50,996 nucleotides of DNA from Clostridia bacterium (GCA_003251775.1 QKEK01000163.1:1-50996); one strand, 5' to 3'. Numbered from the stretch's first letter, positions 1 to 7,566 are shown. Made by a program: numbers and translations. Notes: generated from the letters alone by a model not told the origin.

Positions 1-1
1 G

Positions 2-340
2 TGTGACAATCCTAGATATGCACTATACCAATCTAAATACGATATGACTCTTGCAAACAGGGCAAATGAAAGCAAAACAGAAACTGTAACTATAGCAGGA
101 AAATGCTGTGAATCCGGTGATTTGCTAGCGAAGGATATAGAAATGCAGGAAGCTCAACCAGGGGATATTTTAGCTGTTTTTGCAACTGGTGCATATAATT
201 ATTCTATGTCAAGTAACTACAATAGAATAGCAAGACCTCCGATTGTATTAGTTAAGGATGGTAAGGATAGGATTATCGTAAAACGAGAGGATTACAATGA
301 TATAATCCGTAATGATGTAATACCGGAGGACCTGAAATAG
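2..340 (+). CDS. lysA: Diaminopimelate decarboxylase, C-terminal part (5' truncated by window)
   Basis: The frame is open from base 2 and ends at TAA 338-340, giving the last 112 residues of a PLP-dependent diaminopimelate decarboxylase, which makes L-lysine from meso-diaminopimelate. Family hallmarks visible: CDNPRYALYQSKY near the left edge, the G-K-C-C-E-S-G-D box (CESGD carries the cysteine that acts at the dimer active site), GDILAVFATGAYNYSMSSNYN, and the RPPIVLV segment. The upstream PLP-binding barrel lies outside the window. An internal ATG at 44 is not the start because the homologous sequence continues upstream of it. Identification rests on these well-known motifs and is secure. 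Confidence 0.93.
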   Translation, partial: CDNPRYALYQSKYDMTLANRANESKTETVTIAGKCCESGDLLAKDIEMQEAQPGDILAVFATGAYNYSMSSNYNRIARPPIVLVKDGKDRIIVKREDYNDIIRNDVIPEDLK

Positions 341-428
341 CGTCTTTAGAAACAAAATGCCTTGGAAACCGCTTACAGTGGTTATTTGTGTTGCAAAGCC
401 TTAAGCGAAGCGGCATGGGGAGTAAGAG

Positions 429-475
429 TTTAACGAACTTCAAATTTAATAGAAATTCTAATGAAGTTCGTTAAA
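429..475. terminator. Convergent hairpin between lysA and tgl
   Basis: Fourteen-base perfect arms (TTTAACGAACTTCA at 429-442 and its complement at 462-475) flank a 19-base loop. It sits between the convergent lysA (+) and tgl (-) genes, where a shared bidirectional terminator is expected. There is no clean U-run on either side, so termination activity is inferred. The stretch 358-420 just before it also contains paired GC-rich segments (ATGCC and CCGCTT pairing with AAGCG and GGCAT). Confidence 0.5.
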
Positions 476-490
476 TTGCCAAGACAGGCT

Positions 491-1243
491 CTAATCACTT
501 GATAAAGAATATAGTCTTTTGAAATTAGGACGCGTTGCTGATTCAAGTAAATAGGCAGATTCATTAGCATCTTCAAATCTATAACGATTAAGGGTATCAA
601 CGATCTCCTCTGCTGTATTAATCCCCAGTCCGTGGCCATAATATGTTCCATCTCCAAGGTCTATAGTATTTTCTCCCTGCCACTCAGGAACAAGCGGGTC
701 TACATCTGGGTTTTTAAAATATCTGCAATCACCAGGAAGAAAGTCTTTAATATATCTATATTGTTGAATACCAATCTTATAGTCTAAATGCTGCCAATCC
801 ATTAGGTAGATATCAGTAAATAATTCATTGTAACGTTTTTCTGTAAATACCTCTAACAAGGCTAGATAATATACAACAACCATAGCTGTTGCACACTCAG
901 TTCCATACTCTGAGCTGTTAGTTATAATATCACTAATAGCTACTGTAGGCAACACATTCTTTTTAAGTAAAAAGCCTCCTTCACCAGTCCTTTCCCAGTA
1001 ATTGGTATTGCAAGTTGATTTTCTGAAAATCTTGAATGAAAAATTACTGCTATTTAATCTTCGTGAGGCAGTAATAATACTATTTCTTAAGTCAGCCTCA
1101 AAGAAGAGCTGGTTCATTGATGAATAATTATAAGCATGCTGACTATCTGTTAATATTCTAATTACCTTATACTGTATACTCTCAGGAGGATAGTTCATAG
1201 TTAAGGCTTCAATCGAGGTGTTGGTATTATTTATACTAATCAT
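491..1243 (-). CDS. tgl: Protein-glutamine gamma-glutamyltransferase (spore-coat transglutaminase)
   Basis: 250 residues, very close to the length of Bacillus subtilis Tgl (245). The diagnostic block is YGTECATAMVVVYYLALLE, with the catalytic cysteine in E-C-A-T-A, followed by GDCRYFKNPDVDP...WQGENTIDLGDGTYYGHGLGI and a C-terminal SAYLLESATRP. These match the Tgl family closely. The enzyme forms isopeptide bonds between glutamine and lysine side chains of coat proteins during late sporulation. The start at 1243 is supported by an AGGAGG box 7 bases upstream. That box overlaps the TAG stop of the gene before it (1254-1256), so the two are probably translationally coupled. No SigE/SigK promoter was convincingly seen. 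Confidence 0.9.
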   Translation of the reverse strand: MISINNTNTSIEALTMNYPPESIQYKVIRILTDSQHAYNYSSMNQLFFEADLRNSIITASRRLNSSNFSFKIFRKSTCNTNYWERTGEGGFLLKKNVLPTVAISDIITNSSEYGTECATAMVVVYYLALLEVFTEKRYNELFTDIYLMDWQHLDYKIGIQQYRYIKDFLPGDCRYFKNPDVDPLVPEWQGENTIDLGDGTYYGHGLGINTAEEIVDTLNRYRFEDANESAYLLESATRPNFKRLYSLSSD

Positions 1244-1253
1244 AGATAACCTC

Positions 1254-2273
1254 CTAAATTATATTCTTAACAGCTATATAAATTTGTTGTACCAACGGTA
1301 GCTTTATCCATACATTCCATTTGGACTTATCGCTTTTGTAAAGCCTGAATGAAAAATCAGAAAGAAGCTCTTTGTATTCCACTTTTAAATGACTAAAGCT
1401 ATCAAGAGTTTTCTGCTTTTCGTTGTCTAGCTTATTATGCAATTTTGAATTATTATCATAATACGTGCAAAAATACTTAGATTCATGAGAAACTTCGTAT
1501 GGTATAGGACTATTCGTCTGCTGGAAATACTCTCCTGTAAAACTAATAAATGACTTATTATCCTTTAACCATGTATTGATTTGCTGGTATTGATTTCTTA
1601 GAACTAATTCATCTATGTTAGGAATAAAACTTAATAGTTTTTTAGCTAGCTTTATATCCTCTTTACTATCTGACTGAATATATTTTGCAATTTGAATTAA
1701 TACTTCAGTATCCTTAGATTCAAAAAGAGCCCAAATAAGGTCATGGGTGTAATATCCATTCCTATTTCTGTTAAATATTATTTTAATAACGGTATTAAGA
1801 ATAGTTTTGTCTTTATAATACTTTATAAGAATAGAACAGACTCTATCCATAATCTCATCATAATCATCGTTTATCCCATCCTCCTGATGTCCTGTGTCGA
1901 AAATCCATTTAAGTGTTGAATAGCTCTGGGAGGTATAATCGTATAAGGCTTTTTTGGTATTTGTAATTTTACTATTAGTTATTATATTTATTATATTAAT
2001 AGCATCTTTATTTCGGTTATTCAATTTGTTGATAAGATTATGCTTTTTCAATTCTGGTAATAATACATATAGTGTCGCGAAATGAAGGCTTTCATCGTTT
2101 AGCTGATAAATAAGCTTTAAACCATTAATAGACATATTTTGGTTAAAATAATCCTTTAGCCTATCAGAGCCATCGTTAAGACGAATGTTGTCTAGGGAGT
2201 TCTCATTACTGAGATGTGAAATGTTCATAAATAAAGCACCACTTAAATCATAATCTAGTATCATATTATGCAA
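1254..2273 (-). CDS. Uncharacterised protein co-transcribed with tgl
   Basis: About 339 residues, not recognised. It is rich in Asn, Lys, Ile and Tyr, predicted soluble and mostly helical, with no signal peptide, no transmembrane span and no known catalytic motif. Only 10 bases separate it from tgl, whose ribosome binding site overlaps this gene's stop codon, so the two are one operon. The start is uncertain: TTG at 2273 gives the longest frame and ATG at 2264 is equally plausible, but neither has a good Shine-Dalgarno sequence. From its context it may be a sporulation or coat-associated partner of the transglutaminase; this is inference only. Confidence 0.7.
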   Translation of the reverse strand: MHNMILDYDLSGALFMNISHLSNENSLDNIRLNDGSDRLKDYFNQNMSINGLKLIYQLNDESLHFATLYVLLPELKKHNLINKLNNRNKDAINIINIITNSKITNTKKALYDYTSQSYSTLKWIFDTGHQEDGINDDYDEIMDRVCSILIKYYKDKTILNTVIKIIFNRNRNGYYTHDLIWALFESKDTEVLIQIAKYIQSDSKEDIKLAKKLLSFIPNIDELVLRNQYQQINTWLKDNKSFISFTGEYFQQTNSPIPYEVSHESKYFCTYYDNNSKLHNKLDNEKQKTLDSFSHLKVEYKELLSDFSFRLYKSDKSKWNVWIKLPLVQQIYIAVKNII

Positions 2274-2380
2274 GTGGGGACTATATGCTTACAAAATAAG
2301 CTGTAATTTGTAAGGAAAGATTAAAGTTAAGTTACAAAGGTATAGGTTTTGGCTTAATGAGTGCTATTAATTTCTCTGTC

Positions 2381-2409
2381 TTGAATAGGGCTCTCTTTAA
2401 TGCTATAAT
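2381..2409 (+). promoter_or_regulatory. SigA-type promoter for the DRTGG/HydS-like operon
   Basis: TTGAAT (2381-2386), 17-base spacer, TATAAT (2404-2409). It is the only convincing promoter in the 280-base gap before the gene at 2554. Transcription would start near 2416, giving a leader of about 140 bases. Confidence 0.65.
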
Positions 2410-2416
2410 GTTATTA

Positions 2417-2431
2417 TTGTTTTGAAAACAA
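2417..2431. promoter_or_regulatory. Operator-like palindrome at the transcription start
   Basis: TTGTTTTGAAAACAA is a 15-base palindrome placed exactly where the transcript from the promoter at 2381-2409 should begin, a classic repressor position. The outer half-sites TTGTT/AACAA resemble Rex half-sites, but the centre is too short for the 18-base Rex consensus, so the regulator is unknown. Confidence 0.4.
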
Positions 2432-2485
2432 GTTTTGATAGTTTTTCGCTATATAAGAAGCGTTGACTAATTATTATGAAATAGA

Positions 2486-2530
2486 GGTTCTTAAGCTGTT
2501 GGCTAAATGTAATAGCGTCGGCAACTTAGG
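2486..2530 (+). repeat. GGTTCTTA hairpin element, copy R1
   Basis: GGTTCTTA (2486-2493) leads into an imperfect hairpin: outer stem AAGCTGTTG (2493-2501) with CGGCAACTT (2519-2527), inner stem GCTA with TAGC, then GTC on the 3' side. Four related copies lie at 33126, 36595, 50115 and 50401. This copy lies in the leader of the DRTGG gene, just before its ribosome binding site. Confidence 0.6.
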
Positions 2531-2553
2531 GTTCATATTATGGGGTGTTTATT

Positions 2554-2910
2554 ATGACTTTATATGAAATTATAGAATTATTGGAGGCTGAGGCTTGTAC
2601 TGGTGTTGAGGGTTTAGGCATAAATATTGAATCAGCTTGTGGTTCGGATTTGATGAGCGATGTTATGGCATTTTCAAAAGAAAACGCTCTAATGTTGACT
2701 GGTCTTGTCAATATGCAGGTTATCAGAACAGCAGAAATGATGGATATGAAAGCAATTGCTTTTGTAAGAGGAAAAAAGCCAACAGAGGATATGATACGCT
2801 TGGCAAAGGAAAAGGATATTATTTTGATTTCCACTAAGCTCCCAATGTTTGCATCATGTGGCATATTATATGAAAAAGGAATGCGTGGAAGAGGGGCTGG
2901 AGAATGTTAA
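2554..2910 (+). CDS. DRTGG-domain protein (hydrogenase-linked, first copy)
   Basis: 118 residues of a single DRTGG-like domain, the small alpha/beta fold also found in Pta N-termini and some CBS proteins. Characteristic pieces are GINIESACGSDLMSDVMAF, a TGLVNMQVIRTAEMMDMKAIAFVRGKKP core and IILISTKLPMFASCG. ATG 2554 is chosen over GTG 2545 because the GGGGTG ribosome binding site lies 7 bases upstream of the ATG and would overlap the GTG. It opens the operon that includes a GHKL ATPase, a HydS-like hydrogenase, a second DRTGG protein (4681) and a PHP protein. It probably acts as a small ligand-binding regulatory subunit; the ligand is unknown. Confidence 0.8.
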   Translation: MTLYEIIELLEAEACTGVEGLGINIESACGSDLMSDVMAFSKENALMLTGLVNMQVIRTAEMMDMKAIAFVRGKKPTEDMIRLAKEKDIILISTKLPMFASCGILYEKGMRGRGAGEC

Positions 2911-3327
2911 CAGTGTTAGAAAGAGAGTACGATATATTAGCGGATGATTTTATAGCAGCGGGAGAGGCTTCAAGTAGCGTAAGAAAAATACTAAATCAGC
3001 TCGGGATTGATCCAAAGACGGTTAAAAGAGCTGCTATTGCAAATGTATGAGGCAGAGATTAATGCAGTTATCCATGGTAAGGGCGGAAAGGCATACGTTA
3101 GTATTGATAACGATAAGGTTATTATTAATATAGTAGATCAAGGGCCAGGTGTTGAAAACATAGAATTAGCAATGCAGGAAGGATATTCGACTGCTCCTGA
3201 TAGCATTAGAGCAATGGGCTTTGGTGCTGGTATGGGTCTACCGAATATAAAAAAGAATTCAGATGAATTCAATATAGAGAGTGAAAAAGGAAAAGGTACA
3301 AAGGTCACAATAACGGTTATTTTTTAG
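2904..3327 (+). pseudogene. GHKL (anti-sigma/HATPase_c) ATPase gene with a +1 frameshift
   Basis: The gene starts at ATG 2904, overlapping the previous stop by 7 bases, with a GGAG sequence just upstream. Frame 0 reads MLTVLEREYDILADDFI...IDPKTVKRAAIA and then hits TGA at 3048-3050. The continuation, in the next frame from 3043, reads MYEAEINAVIHG...DQGPGV...GFGAGMGLPNIKKNSDEFNIES...TKVTITVIF and ends at TAG 3325-3327. The second half carries the N-box (E-x2-N-A-x2-H-G), G1 (DxGxGV) and G2 (GxGAGMGL) motifs of RsbW/SpoIIAB-like ATPases. Removing one A from AAA 3041-3043 restores a continuous protein of about 140 residues. It is either a true inactivating indel, a sequencing error or, less likely, programmed frameshifting. 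Confidence 0.8.
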
Positions 3328-3378
3328 ATGTAAATTAAAACAATGCTTGTAAGTATTAAAAAAACAGGAGGAGTAATC

Positions 3379-4680
3379 ATGTATTTCCATTCTGTTACTT
3401 TAGATGAAAGTAAATGCAAAGGGTGTACAAACTGCATAAAAAGATGTCCTACAGAGGCAATAAGGGTAAGAGCAGGCAAGGCGAAAATTATAGATGAACG
3501 TTGCATTGATTGTGGTGAGTGTATTAAGGTTTGTCCATACCATGCAAAAAAGGCTATAACAGACAGCATGGATTTAATCACGCAATATAAGTTCAAGGTA
3601 GCCATACCTGCACCAACCTTTTATGGTCAGTTTTCAAGTAATTATAGTAGGGATCATATTCTTACAGCACTTAAGCTATGTGGTTTTGACATGATTTTTG
3701 AGGTAGCAAAGGCGGCACAGCTTGTAAGTCAGGCATCTAGGCAAATGATGAAGCATGGGAATTTACCAAAGCCAGTCATATCATCTGCTTGCCCAGCAAT
3801 AGTAAGGCTAATACAGGTTCGTTTTCCAAACCTTATAGACAATATTCTCAAGATAGAGTCTCCTATGGAAACAGCTGCAAAGATTGTTAAAGAGAATATA
3901 GCAAAAAAGAATAATATTTCTACTGAGGATATAGGTGTGTTTTTTATTTCTCCATGTGCCGCAAAGGTTACAAGTGTAAAGGCTCCATATGAAAGGGTTA
4001 AATCCTATGTTGATGGGGTAATAGCCATTAAGGATATTTTTCTTTGCGTATATAACAAGCTTCATTCAGGCATTGATGTAGAAAAGCTTTCACATTCCTC
4101 GTTTGAAGGAATTTCATGGGCAACTGTTGGGGGAGAAAGCTCAGGAGTGGGGACAGAAAGGGTTCTTTCTGTAGATGGTATCCATAACGTAATTAAGATA
4201 TTTGAAGAGATTGCAAATGATAATCTTGAGGGTATCGATTTCATAGAGGCGTTATCCTGTACTGGAGGATGCTTGGGAGGACCTCTTAATGTTAATAATC
4301 CATATATAGCCAAGACCAATATTTTGTCTCATATAAAAGCTGCAAAAGAGAAACAATTTATAAGTAAGGATTTTGAAGAAGATTATGGGGATTTGAAGTG
4401 GGAGACAAATGTAGAGTATAAGCCAGTTATGAAGCTTGACCAGAATAGGATGAAGGCTATAGAAAAGATGGAAACCATGGAAAAAATAATAGTGCAGTTA
4501 CCTGGACTTGATTGTGGTGCCTGCGGTGCTCCAAGCTGTCGAGCATTAGCTGAAGATATTGTAAGAGAGCAAGCAAATATTACAGACTGTATTATTAAAA
4601 TGAAAGAAAGGGTAAGTGATTTGGCAGAACAAATGGTTGAGCTAGAACGAGTTTTCAAGCCAAGTAAAAAGGTGGAATAA
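3379..4680 (+). CDS. HydS-like putative sensory [FeFe]-hydrogenase
   Basis: 433 residues. An N-terminal 2x[4Fe-4S] ferredoxin domain (C13-x2-C-x2-C-x3-C and C42-x2-C-x2-C-x3-C) is followed by an iron-hydrogenase large-subunit domain with degenerate motifs: SSACPAIV (cluster Cys138 preceded by Ala instead of Cys), ISPCAAKVTS and ALSCTGGCLGGP. The tail has a four-cysteine FeS domain, LDCGACGAPSCRALAEDI...C. The Cys-to-Ala change before the ligand cysteine and the lack of the MPCxxKxxE form resemble sensory hydrogenases rather than turnover enzymes. ATG 3379 is used because AGGAGG lies 8 bases upstream; an upstream in-frame ATG at 3343 has no such site. It is flanked by DRTGG proteins and GHKL ATPase genes, which fits signalling to the bifurcating hydrogenase downstream. 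Confidence 0.82.
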   Translation: MYFHSVTLDESKCKGCTNCIKRCPTEAIRVRAGKAKIIDERCIDCGECIKVCPYHAKKAITDSMDLITQYKFKVAIPAPTFYGQFSSNYSRDHILTALKLCGFDMIFEVAKAAQLVSQASRQMMKHGNLPKPVISSACPAIVRLIQVRFPNLIDNILKIESPMETAAKIVKENIAKKNNISTEDIGVFFISPCAAKVTSVKAPYERVKSYVDGVIAIKDIFLCVYNKLHSGIDVEKLSHSSFEGISWATVGGESSGVGTERVLSVDGIHNVIKIFEEIANDNLEGIDFIEALSCTGGCLGGPLNVNNPYIAKTNILSHIKAAKEKQFISKDFEEDYGDLKWETNVEYKPVMKLDQNRMKAIEKMETMEKIIVQLPGLDCGACGAPSCRALAEDIVREQANITDCIIKMKERVSDLAEQMVELERVFKPSKKVE

Positions 4681-5025
4681 GTGAGGATAATAGAATTAAT
4701 TAATAAATTGGGACTAAGCTGCATAACATCAAATAGTGACCTTGAGAAAGTAGTTAAGGGTGTTTATATTTGTGATCTTTTGAGCTGGGTTATGGCAAAG
4801 GCTAAGAAGGATGACCTTTGGATTACTGTACTAACCAGCCTGAACATTGTTGCAGTTGCGTCTATGGTAGATGTAGCATGTGTTGTTATTCCAGAAGGCA
4901 TTCAGGTTGAGGAAGCAACAATAAAAAAAGCTGAACAGAACGATGTAATAATACTTAAATCTAATATGCCAGCTTATGAGATAGGGGTCTCTATAAGTAA
5001 GGTTTTGATTAAAGGAACTAGTTAA
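4681..5025 (+). CDS. DRTGG-domain protein (second copy)
   Basis: 114 residues, GTG start directly abutting the TAA of the hydrogenase-like gene, with AGGTGG inside that gene's 3' end as ribosome binding site: strict translational coupling. The sequence (VVKGVYICDLLSWVMAKAKKDDLWITVLTSLNIVAVA...VIPEGIQVEE...DVIILKSNMPAYEIG) is a DRTGG-like domain related in layout to the protein at 2554. Two DRTGG copies bracketing an ATPase gene and a sensory hydrogenase suggest subunits of one complex; this is inference. Confidence 0.78.
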   Translation: MRIIELINKLGLSCITSNSDLEKVVKGVYICDLLSWVMAKAKKDDLWITVLTSLNIVAVASMVDVACVVIPEGIQVEEATIKKAEQNDVIILKSNMPAYEIGVSISKVLIKGTS

Positions 5026-5123
5026 GAATGAGTTATGTTATATAAAGAATTATATACTGAATTATTAGCTTGTTATGAAAAATTATACTTTAGTTGATAG
5101 AAAAGGTAAAGGAACTAGACAAA

Positions 5124-5837
5124 ATGATAAGAGCAACAATGGATTTGCATATACATTCATGCTTATCTCCTTGTGGAGATGTGGACATGACCCCAAACAA
5201 TATTGTTAATATGGCATGTCTAAAGGGACTTGATTTTATAGCTGTAACTGATCACAATACAGTAGAAAATGTAAGTGCAGTTGTAAAGTGTGCAAAGGAT
5301 AAGGGGTTAATTGTTATTCCTGGTATGGAGCTTGAGACTCAAGAGGAAATACATGTTCTATGTTATTTTAGAACACTAGAAAGAGCTATTGAATTTCAAA
5401 GCGTTGTATATGCATCATTACCTGATATAAATAATAGAAGTGAGATTTTTGGAAGACAGATGGTAATGAATGAAAAGGATGACTTGATCGGTGAAATAGA
5501 TCGAATGCTATTAACAGCTACAAGTATAAGTATAGATGATTTGGTTTATAGGATTAAGGAATATGATGGTGTAATAATACCTGCACATGTAGACAGAGAG
5601 TCATACAGTATGATTTCTAGCTTTGGTATGATACCTGAGGAGTATGGGTTTAAGTTTTTAGAGTTATCAAAAAGGGTTTCTATTAATGATTTTTTAGATA
5701 AAAATCCTTCGTTGAGCAAATATAGCTTTTTAAAATCGTCGGATGCACATTACTTATGGGATATCTTGGAGAGAACTTTTTCTCTCGATTTAGAAAATAA
5801 AAGTATTGATTCAATTTTTAGAAGGTTAAGTAATTAG
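5124..5837 (+). CDS. PHP-domain metal-dependent phosphoesterase
   Basis: 237 residues. PHP metal-binding motifs appear in order: DLHIHSCLSPCG at the N-terminus, TDHNTVENV, PGMELETQEEIHVLCYF, IPAHVDRESYS and SSDAHYL near the end. The family hydrolyses phosphoesters with two or three divalent metals; the substrate here is unknown. ATG 5124 (MIRATMDLHIHS) is preferred, with AAAGGA 10 bases upstream, over a TTG at 5094. It closes the hydrogenase-regulator operon. Confidence 0.82.
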   Translation: MIRATMDLHIHSCLSPCGDVDMTPNNIVNMACLKGLDFIAVTDHNTVENVSAVVKCAKDKGLIVIPGMELETQEEIHVLCYFRTLERAIEFQSVVYASLPDINNRSEIFGRQMVMNEKDDLIGEIDRMLLTATSISIDDLVYRIKEYDGVIIPAHVDRESYSMISSFGMIPEEYGFKFLELSKRVSINDFLDKNPSLSKYSFLKSSDAHYLWDILERTFSLDLENKSIDSIFRRLSN

Positions 5838-5858
5838 AAGTAGCTATATTAGCATTAT

Positions 5859-5930
5859 GAATATAGGTAAGATTAAAAGTACGAATGTAGGTAAGATTAT
5901 AATTACGAATGTAGGTAAGATTATAATTAC
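5859..5930. repeat. Three tandem 24-bp repeats upstream of the sigma gene
   Basis: Units at 5859-5882, 5883-5906 and 5907-5930. The last two are identical (GAATGTAGGTAAGATTATAA + TTAC) and the first differs at a few positions; a partial fourth (GAATATATG) follows. They lie between the PHP gene and the ribosome binding site of the ECF-like sigma gene. They could be reiterated binding sites or replication slippage. Confidence 0.85.
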
Positions 5931-5976
5931 GAATATATGTATGTGCACAAGGATGTATATAAGGATGTGAGGAAAT

Positions 5977-6768
5977 ATGGAAAGTACCTGTAGCTCAGAA
6001 TCCCAAATATTTGAGGTTAATGCTATTGAACAGGTAATTAATAGGGATTACAAAAAGCTATATGGAATGGTTTATAGAATGACAGAAAGTCATCAAGATA
6101 CTGAAGATATTCTACAAAATGCATTTTTGAAAGTATATAAAAACATAGATAAATTTATGAATAAGTCAAGATTATCAACATGGATTTATAAAATAGTCAT
6201 TAATGAAAGCTGTAGACATATGAAGTCTTGGAAAAAGTTGCCTGTAGTTGCTATAGCAGAGGATAGGGGCATTACTGAAGAGGCTTTTTTTAATAGTCTT
6301 GAGTTTGTGCCAGACTTTAGTGAGAATCTTGTTATTGAAGAGTTACGAGAAAAATGTCTTCATGGTTTTTTAAGATGCATACCTAAAAAAATGCGTGTAT
6401 GCTTTTTGCTCAAAACCTGTTTAGAATTAAAGAACAAAGAGATTGCTGAGGTTATGAATATTACTACTGACAACGTTAAAGTTACATTATATCGTTCACG
6501 TAAGCGTCTAAAAGAAATGTTTGAGGATAGATGCAGTTTGATCGATCCATCAAAACCTTGTAAGTGCTATTTTTGGATAAAGTATATGAAGGATAATAAT
6601 CTGCCACTTCCAGAAGGTCACAGACAGATAAAAGCCGATGCTCTCAAAGAGGAACATTTTAGGAATCTTTCATTGCTTAAAAAAATTGATTATCTATATC
6701 ATGCAGAAGAAAGCATATCAAAAATAGAATTTATTAATAAACTAAAAAAAGTTATAGAAATTTTGTAA
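5977..6768 (+). CDS. ECF-type sigma-70 family factor with Cys-rich C-terminal extension
   Basis: 263 residues. Region 2 is clear: DYKKLYGMVYRMTESHQDTEDILQNAFLKVYKNIDKF...LSTWIYKIVINESC. Region 4 follows: KKMRVCFLLK...LKNKEIAEVMNITTDNVKVTLYRSRKRLKEMF, a helix-turn-helix. An extra ~80 residues begin with RCSLIDPSKPCKCYFW, a Cys cluster that could bind metal. ATG 5977 has TGAGGA upstream. No anti-sigma gene is adjacent, so the tail may have a regulatory role (inference). Target promoters are unknown. Confidence 0.85.
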   Translation: MESTCSSESQIFEVNAIEQVINRDYKKLYGMVYRMTESHQDTEDILQNAFLKVYKNIDKFMNKSRLSTWIYKIVINESCRHMKSWKKLPVVAIAEDRGITEEAFFNSLEFVPDFSENLVIEELREKCLHGFLRCIPKKMRVCFLLKTCLELKNKEIAEVMNITTDNVKVTLYRSRKRLKEMFEDRCSLIDPSKPCKCYFWIKYMKDNNLPLPEGHRQIKADALKEEHFRNLSLLKKIDYLYHAEESISKIEFINKLKKVIEIL

Positions 6769-6867
6769 CCAATTTAGTATTAGTCGTGTCTAATGTATAT
6801 CAATGAATATTAAGCTCATTGAAAATAAAGAGCAATTTTTGCTGTTGTATTTTAGGAGGACATGATT

Positions 6868-7299
6868 ATGAAAAAGAAAATTGTAGCACCATGTGGCATC
6901 GACTGTTTTAATTGTGAGGTTTATGAGGATAATCTGACTGAAGAAGCAAAAACAGGAATTTCTGAAAGAACCAAAATACCAAAAGAAAAAATAAGCTGTA
7001 AAGGCTGTATAGACGGAAACCAATGTTCGTTTATTGAAATTCAAGGGAAAAAGTGTAAAACGTTAGAATGTATAAAGGATAAGGGGGTAGACTATTGTTT
7101 TCAATGCAATGATTTTCCTTGCTCATTTTTGATGCCTCTAGCTGATGGAGCATCAAAATTTCCTCAAAACATTAAATTGTACAATTTGTGTCAAATGAAA
7201 AAAATAGGCGTTGAGGCATGGAGCGAGCAAGCTAATGAAATCAGAAGGACTTATTTTACAAAGAAGATAAAGATTGGTGAAGGTGGAAGTGAAGAATGA
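6868..7299 (+). CDS. DUF3795 cysteine-rich protein
   Basis: 143 residues with the DUF3795 pattern: CGIDCFNCEVY at the N-terminus, CKGCIDGNQCSF, GKKCKTLECIKDKGVDYCFQCNDFPC. Eleven or more cysteines suggest a metal or iron-sulfur site; the function is unknown. ATG 6868 is chosen because AGGAGG lies 8 bases upstream; ATG 6862 would be only 2 bases from it. Confidence 0.82.
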   Translation: MKKKIVAPCGIDCFNCEVYEDNLTEEAKTGISERTKIPKEKISCKGCIDGNQCSFIEIQGKKCKTLECIKDKGVDYCFQCNDFPCSFLMPLADGASKFPQNIKLYNLCQMKKIGVEAWSEQANEIRRTYFTKKIKIGEGGSEE

Positions 7300-7468
7300 A
7301 ATTAATTGCTATGCTTATTTTTATTGTTGAAGCTAACACTAAACTTAAATTAAAATAGTATTTTGTATACAATGCATAATATTATTAATCTAGCTGAATA
7401 TACGTAGTACTAGTACTTTTGATATATACATTTCAAAATATTAATTATTAACAATCTAAATTTTATGG
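7300..7468. other. AT-rich intergenic stretch with short palindromes
   Basis: No gene is visible. Two short perfect palindromes occur, TTGTATACAA (7363-7372) and AGTACTAGTACT (7406-7417). Both lie upstream of the hydrogenase promoter and could be activator sites, but this is unproven. Confidence 0.4.
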
Positions 7469-7497
7469 TTGAAAAGTTATTTTAAAGATGCTATAAT
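7469..7497 (+). promoter_or_regulatory. SigA promoter of the hydrogenase operon
   Basis: TTGAAA (7469-7474), 17-base spacer, TATAAT (7492-7497), near consensus. Start of transcription is expected near 7504, immediately before the first Rex operator; the leader would be about 147 bases. Confidence 0.8.
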
Positions 7498-7510
7498 TTA
7501 CTGGAGGCAA

Positions 7511-7528
7511 TTGTTAATTGCTTAACAA
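7511..7528. promoter_or_regulatory. Rex operator 1
   Basis: TTGTTAATTGCTTAACAA matches the clostridial Rex consensus TTGTTAA-N4-TTAACAA perfectly. It sits just downstream of the predicted start, where a bound repressor blocks initiation. Rex senses the NADH/NAD+ ratio, which fits a hydrogenase that consumes NADH. Confidence 0.9.
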
Positions 7529-7566
7529 ACTTGATGAGTTTGAACGTTTAATTTTTTTGTATAAGT

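Noticed and set aside
430-657. Leftward frame overlapping tgl and other long frames opposite known genes
   Set aside because: They lie within well-identified genes on the other strand or in another frame and have no coding features.
7363-7417. TTGTATACAA and AGTACTAGTACT as further regulator sites of the hydrogenase operon
   Set aside because: Short palindromes are frequent in AT-rich DNA; no match to a specific regulator could be defended.
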